64,000 nt of DNA from Pseudomonas paralactis (GTDB lineage: Bacteria; Pseudomonadota; Gammaproteobacteria; Pseudomonadales; Pseudomonadaceae), in contig NZ_JYLN01000004.1 of the NCBI RefSeq assembly GCF_001439735.1, positions 558,001-622,000 of the forward strand. The letters run 5' to 3'. Position numbers and translations under genes: made by a program. The notes under the pieces were generated by a model. It was given only the letters and a program-made list of their open reading frames with translations, was not told where the DNA came from and made no database searches. Shown here in pieces: positions 42,692 through 50,092 of this stretch; the stretch's first letter is position 1; the number at the start of each line of letters is the position of its first letter.

Positions 42692-45022
42692 TTGAATTTG
42701 CGTTTTGTTGCCCGCTGGACCCTGGCGAGCCTGTTGTTGGTGATTGCCCTGCTATGGCTGGCCGACCGTATCTGGCCCTTGCCCCTGCCTCAGGACGACC
42801 TGGCCCGGGTGGTGCTGGCCGAAGATGGCACGCCGCTGTGGCGATTTGCCGATGCCAACGGCGTATGGCGCTATCCGGTGCAGACGCGTGAAGTGTCGCC
42901 GTATTATCTCGACGCGCTGCTCACTTACGAAGACCGCTGGTTCTATCAGCACCCCGGTGTAAACCCCCTGGCACTGGTGCGCGCAACCTGGCAAAACCTG
43001 ACGGGTGCACGGGTGGTGTCCGGCGGCAGCACCTTGTCGATGCAGGTGGCGCGCTTGCTCGACCCGCATTCACGCACCCTGCATGGCAAATTGCGTCAAC
43101 TGTGGCGCACCGCGCAGTTGGAGTGGCACCTGTCCAAGGACGAAATCCTCAACCTGTACCTCAACCGTGCGCCCTTCGGCGGCACGCTGCAGGGCGTGGC
43201 GGCGGCGAGTTGGGCGTATCTGGGCAAGTCGCCGTCACAACTGACCCACGCCGAAGCGGCCTTGCTCGCGGTATTGCCTCAGGCACCCAGTCGCTTGCGC
43301 CCGGACCGTCATCCGCAACGCGCCCAGCAGGCCCGCGACAAAGTGTTGCGCCGCCTCGCCGAGTTCCAGGTGTGGCCGCAGCCTGCTGTCGATGAAGCCC
43401 TGGAAGAACCACTGCTGCTTGCCCCACGCCTGGAGCCGAGCCTGGCGCCGTTGCTGGCGCGGCGTCTGAACCGCCCCGACAGCCCGCCGCTGATTCGCAC
43501 CACCCTGGACGCCACCCTGCAACGCCGTCTCGAAGACCTGCTGCTGGGTTGGCGCGCACGCCTGCCGGAACACACCTCGGCGGCGATTCTGGTGGTAGAA
43601 GAAGAAAGCATGGCGGTGCGCGCCTACCTGGGCTCGGTGGATATCAACGACACCAAACGCTTTGGCCATGTGGACATGATCAACGCGCTGCGCTCGCCCG
43701 GTTCGACCCTGAAGCCTTTCCTGTATGGCATGGCGTTGGACGACGGCCTGATTCACTCCGAGTCCCTGTTGCAGGACGTGCCCCGGCGTTACGGCGATTA
43801 TCGGCCGGGCAACTTTTCCATGGGCTTTACCGGGGCGGTGCCGGCGAGCACGGCGTTGTCCAGTTCGTTGAACCTGCCGGCGGTGCAACTGTTGGAAGCC
43901 TACGGGCCCAAGCGTTTTGCCGCGCAGATGCGTATTGGTGGCATGCCCTTGGCGCTGCCGGCGCTGGCCGAACCGAACCTGGCGCTGATCCTCGGCGGCG
44001 CGGGCAGTCGCCTGGAAGACCTGGTGAGCGGCTATAGCGCCCTGGCCCGCGACGGCAAAAGCGCCACCTTGCGACTACAGCCGAAGGATGCACTCAGGGA
44101 GCGGCCTTTGCTGTCGCCGGGGGCGGCGTGGATTGTGCGGCGCATCCTCAGCGGCCAGGCACGGCCCGACCGCGACCCGCGTGCCGAGCTGGTGCAACGC
44201 CCGGTGCTGGCATGGAAAACCGGCACCAGCTATGGCTTTCGTGATGCCTGGGCGATTGGCGTGGGCCCGCGTTATTTGATCGGCGTCTGGATTGGCCGGC
44301 CAGATGGCACCCCGGTGCCGGGCCAATTTGGCCTGGCGTCGGCGGCGCCGTTGATGCTGCAAGTGCATGACGTGTTGACCAACCGCGACAGCCAGCGCGG
44401 CATCAGTGCTCCGGTCAAACCGGTGCCGGCAAATATTGGTGTGGCGGCCATCTGTTGGCCGCTGGGCCAGCCCATGAGCCGAAGCGACCCCAATTGCCGT
44501 CGCCAGCGTTTTGCCTGGACCCTGGACAACACCACGCCACCGACTTTGCAGGCATTGGATCAACCCTTGAGTGTGGGCTTGATGGAAAGTATCTGGGTCA
44601 ATGCCAAGGGCTTGCGGGTCGATGCCCGTTGCCCTGGCGCGGTGCCGAACAATATTGCCCTGTGGCCGGCGCCGCTGGAGCCCTGGTTGCCAAGGATTGA
44701 ACGCCGTGAAGCGCGCATCCCTGCGCCTGATCCGGATTGCCCGCCACCGGCGCTGGCCGCGGCTTCGCCGTTATCCATTGTGGGCGTGCGCGAGGGCGAT
44801 CAGTTGCGTCTGCCCGCTGCCAGTCAGCAAGCCTTGCGCCTGAAAATATCCGCCCTGGGCGGCAGTGGCCGGCGTTGGTGGTTCCTCAATGGTGCGCCGT
44901 TGGGCGACAGCGCCAATCAGGACAGCATCAATGCCAATTTTGAACGGCTGGGCCGCTATCAGCTCAGCGTATTGGATGAAGCCGGTCAAACCGCCAGGCT
45001 CGAATTCAGCGTTGTCGACTAG
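42692..45022 (+). CDS. pbpC: penicillin-binding protein 1C, PbpC
   Basis: 776 residues from a TTG start at 42692 with AGAGG ten bases upstream. One N-terminal membrane helix (LASLLLVIALLWLADRIWPL), glycosyltransferase domain with TYEDRWFYQHPGVNPLALVR and SGGSTLSMQVARLL (80-240), transpeptidase domain with the SxxK serine in SPGSTLKPFLYG, SSSLN and WKTGTSYGFRDAW (290-560), and a C-terminal BiPBP_C domain (680-776). It is the usual partner of YfhM and may repair the wall after damage. Confidence 0.95.
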   Translation: MNLRFVARWTLASLLLVIALLWLADRIWPLPLPQDDLARVVLAEDGTPLWRFADANGVWRYPVQTREVSPYYLDALLTYEDRWFYQHPGVNPLALVRATWQNLTGARVVSGGSTLSMQVARLLDPHSRTLHGKLRQLWRTAQLEWHLSKDEILNLYLNRAPFGGTLQGVAAASWAYLGKSPSQLTHAEAALLAVLPQAPSRLRPDRHPQRAQQARDKVLRRLAEFQVWPQPAVDEALEEPLLLAPRLEPSLAPLLARRLNRPDSPPLIRTTLDATLQRRLEDLLLGWRARLPEHTSAAILVVEEESMAVRAYLGSVDINDTKRFGHVDMINALRSPGSTLKPFLYGMALDDGLIHSESLLQDVPRRYGDYRPGNFSMGFTGAVPASTALSSSLNLPAVQLLEAYGPKRFAAQMRIGGMPLALPALAEPNLALILGGAGSRLEDLVSGYSALARDGKSATLRLQPKDALRERPLLSPGAAWIVRRILSGQARPDRDPRAELVQRPVLAWKTGTSYGFRDAWAIGVGPRYLIGVWIGRPDGTPVPGQFGLASAAPLMLQVHDVLTNRDSQRGISAPVKPVPANIGVAAICWPLGQPMSRSDPNCRRQRFAWTLDNTTPPTLQALDQPLSVGLMESIWVNAKGLRVDARCPGAVPNNIALWPAPLEPWLPRIERREARIPAPDPDCPPPALAAASPLSIVGVREGDQLRLPAASQQALRLKISALGGSGRRWWFLNGAPLGDSANQDSINANFERLGRYQLSVLDEAGQTARLEFSVVD

Positions 45023-45034
45023 CCCCACTGTAGG

Positions 45035-45135
45035 TGTAGGAGCGAGCTTGCTCGCGAAAAACGTCAACGATAACGCGTGCAGCCAGAAAGCACGCGGTGT
45101 CTTGGGGTTCTTCGCGAGCAAGCTCGCTCCTACAG
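45035..45135 (-). repeat. REPIN, GTAGGAGCGAGCTTGCTCGC type, orientation B
   Basis: Inverted REP halves, inner part starting AACGTCAACGATAACGCGTG and ending GCGGTGTCTTGG, the reverse complement of the copy at 54709. Between pbpC and the MazG-like gene. Confidence 0.88.
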
Positions 45136-45190
45136 GTGCTTGCGTTCATCCCCCATCCCCCTGAAGCTATGCCCATTCAGGAGCCCCCGC

Positions 45191-45499
45191 ATGAACCTCG
45201 AACACCTCACCGAACGCCTGCACCGCATCCGCGATACCAACGATTGGAAGCAGTTCCACAGCCCGAAAAACCTGGCCATGGCTGCCAGTGTCGAAATGGC
45301 CGAGCTGGTGGAAATCTTCCAGTGGCTGACTGAGGACCAATCCCGCCAGCTTCCCGCCGATCAACTTGCCCATGCGGGCCAGGAAGTCGGGGATATCGTG
45401 TTGTACTTGCTGTTGCTGTGCAGTGAACTGGGCCTGGACATGAACGAAGTGGTACGTGCCAAGCTGGCCGACAGCGAGCGGCGGTTTGCCCATGAGTGA
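45191..45499 (+). CDS. MazG-like nucleotide pyrophosphohydrolase
   Basis: 102 residues, single-domain all-alpha NTP-PPase. The metal-binding EMAELVEIFQWLTE (E-x-x-E) and GQEVGDIVLYLLLL (E-x-x-D) motifs are intact. Probably cleaves a non-canonical or excess dNTP. ATG 45191 has AGGAG six bases upstream. Its end overlaps the cmoM start by 8 bases, so the two are translated together. Confidence 0.92.
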   Translation: MNLEHLTERLHRIRDTNDWKQFHSPKNLAMAASVEMAELVEIFQWLTEDQSRQLPADQLAHAGQEVGDIVLYLLLLCSELGLDMNEVVRAKLADSERRFAHE

Positions 45500-46241
45500 T
45501 CGTCATTTCGACCAGTTGGCCACGCGCTTTGCCGAGAAAATCTACGGCGGTGCCAAGGGCGCGATTCGTCTGGCTGTACTTCAGGCCGACTTGCTTGAAG
45601 CACTGCCCGATCGCCCATTGCGCGTGCTGGATATCGGCGCGGGCCTGGGGCATATGTCGCTGTGGCTGGCCGAGCGCGGGCACCAGGTGACCCTGGCCGA
45701 GCCTGCTGAGCCCATGCTCGACGGTGCGCGCCAACGTTTTGCCGATGCCGGCCAAACGGCGACGTTTATCCATGCACCATGGCAAGACTTGCTCGGCCAG
45801 CTCACCGAGCCTTACGATCTGGTGCTGTGCCACGCGGTGTTGGAGTGGCTGGCCGAACCCCATGCCATCCTGCCGGTCCTGCATCAGTTGACGGCGCCCG
45901 GCGGCTGGTTGTCCCTGGCGTTCTACAACCGCGATGCGTTGATTTACCGCAACCTGCTCAAAGGCCACTTTCGCAAAATGCGCAAGAACGACATGGCCGG
46001 TGAAAAGCAGAGCCTCACGCCGCAGCAACCGCTCGACCCTCGGGAGTTGGCGGCGCAACTCGAAGGGTTATGGCAGGTCGAAAGCCAAAGTGGGGTGCGG
46101 GTGTTCCACGACTACATGCCGGTGGAGTTCCAGGCCCGCGCCGATTTGCAGGAATTGTTGGAGATGGAGCTCGCTCACCGTCGTCACCCAAGCTTTGCCG
46201 GGCTTGGGCGTTATTTGCACTGGATTTGCCGCCCGGTTTAA
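45492..46241 (+). CDS. cmoM: tRNA 5-carboxymethoxyuridine methyltransferase CmoM (SmtA-like)
   Basis: 249 residues. Class I SAM methyltransferase: VLDIGAGLGHMSLWLAERGH motif I near residue 50 and DLVLCHAVLEWLAEPHAILP near 110. The start DRHFDQLATRFAEKIYGGAK and the C-terminal GLGRYLHWICRPV are typical of CmoM/SmtA, which methylates cmo5U in tRNA wobble position. Normal length. Overlaps the MazG-like gene. Confidence 0.87.
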   Translation: MSDRHFDQLATRFAEKIYGGAKGAIRLAVLQADLLEALPDRPLRVLDIGAGLGHMSLWLAERGHQVTLAEPAEPMLDGARQRFADAGQTATFIHAPWQDLLGQLTEPYDLVLCHAVLEWLAEPHAILPVLHQLTAPGGWLSLAFYNRDALIYRNLLKGHFRKMRKNDMAGEKQSLTPQQPLDPRELAAQLEGLWQVESQSGVRVFHDYMPVEFQARADLQELLEMELAHRRHPSFAGLGRYLHWICRPV

Positions 46242-46265
46242 GCGGCCCAGTTTGCGGAGGTCGAA

Positions 46266-46868
46266 ATGCGTCGTCTCGGTTTAATCCTGTTATCTCTGGG
46301 GCTGGGGGCGTGCTCCAGCCCCAACCCTTACGTCGCCGCTTCAGCGCCGATGCCACCGGCTCCGGCGCAGGCGGCCACGACCTTCGATGCCAGCGCCTAT
46401 CCGGCACCGGTACGCGACTATGGCGCCTATCGCAGTTGGGGTTGGCTCAATGGCCAGTTGCCGGCGGGTACGGCCTGGGCCGATTCGGCGCAGATTGCCG
46501 AGGCGGTCAGCGGCGCCCTCGACCAGCGCGGCCTGCGCCCCTTGCATGACAAGCGCGTGCCCGACTTGCTGGTAAGCGCCGATGTGCGCCTGGAAAAGCG
46601 CTTGCGTCAGGTCCAGGATGATTACGGGTATGGATACGGTGGCTACAACCGCTATGGCAACGGTTATGGGATGTACAACACCGTGCCGGTGGTGCGCACC
46701 TATGAAGTGACGGTGGCGGTGGCGCGCATCAGCCTGTTCGACGCCCGCACTCGCCAGCCGGTGTGGAGCACCAGCGCAGAAACCACCAGCCAGGGCAGTC
46801 TGAGTGAGCGGGCCGACAGCTTGCGCAAGGCGATGCAAAAGGCAATGGCTGCCTATCCGCCCAGTTAG
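46266..46868 (+). CDS. DUF4136 lipoprotein, first copy
   Basis: 200 residues. Lipoprotein signal ([13 protein letters not shown]), a Pro/Ala linker, then the DUF4136 domain. A Gly/Tyr-rich insert ([20 protein letters not shown]) lies near residue 120. Outer-membrane-associated lipoprotein of unknown role. GGAGG lies five to nine bases before the ATG. The next gene is a paralogue, indicating tandem duplication. Confidence 0.88.
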   Translation: MRRLGLILLSLGLGACSSPNPYVAASAPMPPAPAQAATTFDASAYPAPVRDYGAYRSWGWLNGQLPAGTAWADSAQIAEAVSGALDQRGLRPLHDKRVPDLLVSADVRLEKRLRQVQDDYGYGYGGYNRYGNGYGMYNTVPVVRTYEVTVAVARISLFDARTRQPVWSTSAETTSQGSLSERADSLRKAMQKAMAAYPPS

Positions 46869-46912
46869 CCGCTATTCTCATTTCAGGCTCAAGTCGTTTT
46901 TTGGAGAACATC

Positions 46913-47470
46913 ATGTTCGGTCGCATCGCTGCACTTGCTGTTGTTGTGTTGCTGGGCGGTTGCCAGAGCAACCAGGTCAACCACGATTTCGACGCCGGCC
47001 GCGACTTTGGCGCCTACCGCAATTGGGCCTGGAAAGACCCGGCGTTGCAGTACCGCCCCGATGACCCGCGGATCAAGAGCGACCTCACCGAGCAGCGCAT
47101 CCGCCAGGCCGTGGGCGAGCAGCTCGACCAACGCGGCCTGCGTCCGGCAGCGGCGGGTACCAGGGCAGACCTGAATGTGCAGGCCTATTTGATTGTCGAA
47201 GACCGCCAGCAACAGGTCACCACCAACTATGGCGGCGCCTGGGGCGGCCCGTGGAATGGTTATTGGGGCGCGCCGATGTACAACGAAACGCGCAACATCA
47301 CCTACAAAGTGGCGACCATCCAGATCGACCTGCTCGACGGCAAGGACGGCAAACTGGTGTGGCGCGGCAGCGACGAACAAATGATGGCCAGCACGCCTAA
47401 CCCGGAGGACCGCAACAAGGCCATCCGCAGCACCGTGACCAAGATTCTCTCCAACTACCCGCCGCGCTGA
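46913..47470 (+). CDS. DUF4136 lipoprotein, second copy
   Basis: 185 residues. Lipobox LLGGC near residue 17, then DUF4136 with [29 protein letters not shown] shared with the first copy, and a shorter Gly/Trp-rich insert (GGAWGGPWNGYWGAPMY). GGAG eight bases before ATG 46913 decides against TTG 46901. Follows its paralogue by 44 bases. Confidence 0.88.
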   Translation: MFGRIAALAVVVLLGGCQSNQVNHDFDAGRDFGAYRNWAWKDPALQYRPDDPRIKSDLTEQRIRQAVGEQLDQRGLRPAAAGTRADLNVQAYLIVEDRQQQVTTNYGGAWGGPWNGYWGAPMYNETRNITYKVATIQIDLLDGKDGKLVWRGSDEQMMASTPNPEDRNKAIRSTVTKILSNYPPR

Positions 47471-47478
47471 TTATCTTC

Positions 47479-47579
47479 TGTAGGAGCGAGCTTGCTCGCG
47501 AAAAACGTCAACGATAACGCGTGCTTCCTGAATCAACGCGGCGCCTGTGAGTTTTTCGCGAGCAAGCTCGCTCCTACAG
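47479..47579 (-). repeat. REPIN, GTAGGAGCGAGCTTGCTCGC type, orientation B
   Basis: Inverted REP halves; inner part AACGTCAACGATAACGCGTG at left, GCGGCGCCTGTGAG at right, almost identical to the copy at 42188. Between the second DUF4136 gene and tadG. Confidence 0.88.
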
Positions 47580-47686
47580 GATTAGGGCACCTCCGCCAGT
47601 CGCCAATGTGGCGAGTTGCCAGCAACCTGTCGAAGCCTTGTCTACACTCCAGTGCAACCCCGGTGAGTTAGCGCAGGAGTGCTTCG

Positions 47687-49630
47687 ATGTCTCCCCGATT
47701 CGGTTCCAGGCAGCGTGGGGCAATTGGCTTGATGGCGGCGGGCACCTTGGCGTTGGCCCTGGTGTTTACGTTGCTGGCGGTCGACAGCGGGCGCTTGTAT
47801 TTGGAGAAGCGCAAGCTGCAATCCGTCGCCGATACCTCGGCGTTGGAAGCGGCCGGCCTCGGTGGGCAGTGCGGCGCTAATACCACGGCCAACGCCTATG
47901 CCACGCAAAACGCGGCGCGCAATGGTTTTGTGGTCGGCAATGGCCGCACGCTGGCCGTGACCTGCGGCACCCTGGCCACCAACGCCCTGAACACCCGCGT
48001 ATTTACCGCCGATGCTACCAAGAGCGATGCGATCCGCGTGGTGGCTTCGCGCACGGTGATGACCAGCATCGCCAATGGTCTGTGGAACCTCTTCAGCGGC
48101 GCGCCGATCGCCCCGCAAATCAACCTGAGCGCCACTGCTGTCGCCGCGACGCCGCCTCCGGTAGCGCAGCTGTCGATCCGCAGCAGCCTGGCCAGTGTGG
48201 ATTCGAGCAAGTCCCCACTGCTTAATCTGGTCATCGGCAACCTGCTCGGTGGCAACCTGGCGCTCACCGCTGCGGGATGGAACGGCTTGCTGCAAACCAA
48301 CGTCAACCTGCTCAGTTACCTGGACCAGTTGGCGATCAACTTGGACGTGAAGGCGGGGGACTACGATGCCTTGCTCAATACAGCTGTCTCCGCGACCCAG
48401 TTGATCGATGCCGCGGTCAAGGTCTTGCAGAAAAACGGCGCAGCGGTCACGTCGGTGATCAATGATGTGATTGCGATTCAAGCGATTGCGCCCAATGCCA
48501 AGCTGTTGACGGTAGGGGACTTGATCGACATCGCCACCGGCACGCCGACAGCAGCGCTGAACAGCAATGTGCAGTTGTTTCAGTTGCTGGAAGCGGTGGC
48601 GCAGTTGTCCAGTAGCAAGAGTGCGGTGAGCGCGGCGGCGCAGATTGCTCTTCCTCTGGTGGGTAATGTGTCGATCCAGACCAAAGTCATTGAGCCGCCG
48701 CAGTTGTCGGCGATTGGCAATCCGGCATTGGCGAAGAAGGGCTTGTTGAATACCCCGCCGACCGATCAGATATTTGTGCGCACTGCGCAAGTGCGCACGT
48801 TGGTGACGGTGCAAGCGCCGATCATCAAGGCCGTCTCTGGCGTGGCGTCGATCTTGACGGGGCTGGGCACGCCGGTGTCCCAAGTGGTCAAAGGCTTGCT
48901 GAATCTTAATTTGCCTGCGGTGGTGGGGGGCGTGTTATGCCTGCTGGCGTGTAATGTCGTGGACGTTGATGTCACGCAGACGCTGTCCATATACATCGAA
49001 GCCGGCAGCGCGCAAAGCAATGTCATTGATTTCAATTGTACTTCGCCGGCCTCCAAGTCGTTGACGGTGAAGACAACCACTTCCCTTGCCACGCTGGCGG
49101 TGGGTACGGTGGATCCAGTCACTGCATTTTCTTCATCCGCGGCGGTCAATGTGCAGCCGGTCAGATTGATCGATTTTGGCGAGCGTTACTGTGTTGTCCT
49201 GACGCTGTTGTGCAGCCCCACCCGTACACCCAATGTAGGGGGCGGTTTGCTGTTGAAGGCCAACTCCACAATTGGTGCGCAGACCAGCAATATGCTGTTT
49301 GCGCCGGTGGCAGAAATGAATGCGCCGCCGACCTACAAGAGTGCACCTGGTACTGCCAATATCGTCGGGAGTCTGACGGCTACCTTGAGCGGCTTGCAGG
49401 TGACTTACGTACCGCCCAGCGGCAGTGTGTCCAATGGTGCGCTGGCTGGCGTCGCCGGGCTTCTTGCGACAATCACCTCTGCGGTGGTGGGGCTGATCCA
49501 GAATGTGCTGTCGCCGATCCTTGACCCTATCGTCAATACCTTGTTCAGCGCCCTGGGTATCAACCTGGGCAACGCCGAAGTTGGCGCCAACCTCACCTGC
49601 CATATGGGCCGGGCTTATCTTGTGATTTAG
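47687..49630 (+). CDS. tadG: Tad pilus assembly protein TadG
   Basis: 647 residues. TadE/TadG-type N-terminus: short basic lead, then one membrane helix (GLMAAGTLALALVFTLLAVD) and SGRLYLEKRKLQSVADTSAL, the signature of TadG-like proteins; the rest is exported and rich in Ala, Thr, Val and small residues. AGGAG seven bases before the ATG. In P. aeruginosa tadG sits between pprB and tadD; here it is at the far left, separated from pprA by a 340-bp repeat. Confidence 0.88.
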   Translation: MSPRFGSRQRGAIGLMAAGTLALALVFTLLAVDSGRLYLEKRKLQSVADTSALEAAGLGGQCGANTTANAYATQNAARNGFVVGNGRTLAVTCGTLATNALNTRVFTADATKSDAIRVVASRTVMTSIANGLWNLFSGAPIAPQINLSATAVAATPPPVAQLSIRSSLASVDSSKSPLLNLVIGNLLGGNLALTAAGWNGLLQTNVNLLSYLDQLAINLDVKAGDYDALLNTAVSATQLIDAAVKVLQKNGAAVTSVINDVIAIQAIAPNAKLLTVGDLIDIATGTPTAALNSNVQLFQLLEAVAQLSSSKSAVSAAAQIALPLVGNVSIQTKVIEPPQLSAIGNPALAKKGLLNTPPTDQIFVRTAQVRTLVTVQAPIIKAVSGVASILTGLGTPVSQVVKGLLNLNLPAVVGGVLCLLACNVVDVDVTQTLSIYIEAGSAQSNVIDFNCTSPASKSLTVKTTTSLATLAVGTVDPVTAFSSSAAVNVQPVRLIDFGERYCVVLTLLCSPTRTPNVGGGLLLKANSTIGAQTSNMLFAPVAEMNAPPTYKSAPGTANIVGSLTATLSGLQVTYVPPSGSVSNGALAGVAGLLATITSAVVGLIQNVLSPILDPIVNTLFSALGINLGNAEVGANLTCHMGRAYLVI

Positions 49631-49748
49631 CTTGAGCCCCATAATTTAACTGACGGCCTGCGAGCCAACTGTGGGAGGGGCGGTGCGACGATTCGACTTG
49701 CTCTCGATGGCGGCCTGAGAGTCGACCAGGATGTTGGACTTTGATCGA

Positions 49749-50086
49749 GTACATATCCGTTGTTTGGGTTACGGCTGCTATTGGTTCCGCTTTTACAGCG
49801 GGTCACTTTTGAAAAGCGCAAAAGTAAGCAAAACGCTCTTGCCCCACCACTCGGCACCTCGCCTAGGCTCGGTGTGCCCGTAATCCGCCATGGATTTGGG
49901 GGGCCGCCGCCACGCGCCATCCATGGCGCGGGGCGGCTAAACCGGCATCCCTGCCGGTTTACCCCCCAAATCCCTGTCGAATTCCGGCCAGCGTGGTTTG
50001 ACGGGGCGCCTGAGATCAAGATCAAAAGCAGAGCAACAGCAGAGCAAGAGCAAAAGCAAGAGCGGCTCGCTTCGCATCGTGGTTAC
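49749..50086 (+). repeat. long repeat, copy 1 (inverted partner at 63460)
   Basis: Fills most of the 462-bp gap between tadG and pprA. It runs from GTACATATCC through CTTGCCCCACCACTCGGCAC, CTCGGTGTGCCCGTAATCCG and CCGGCCAGCGTGGTTTGACG to CTTCGCATCGTGGTTAC. All these blocks occur in reverse complement at 63460-63703. An 82-bp palindromic insert (49892-49973) interrupts it. Near the end is an AGAGCAAGAGCAAAAGC simple run. No gene seen. Confidence 0.85.
49892..49973. repeat. nested 82-bp palindrome inside the long repeat
   Basis: Outer 12-bp arms GGATTTGGGGGG and CCCCCCAAATCC enclose two further hairpins: GCGCCAT-CC-ATGGCGC (49914-49929) and AAACCGGCA-TCCC-TGCCGGTTT (49939-49960). The whole could fold as a three-armed structure. 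It is absent at the matching place of copy 2. Confidence 0.75.
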
Positions 50087-50092
50087 GGGGGG

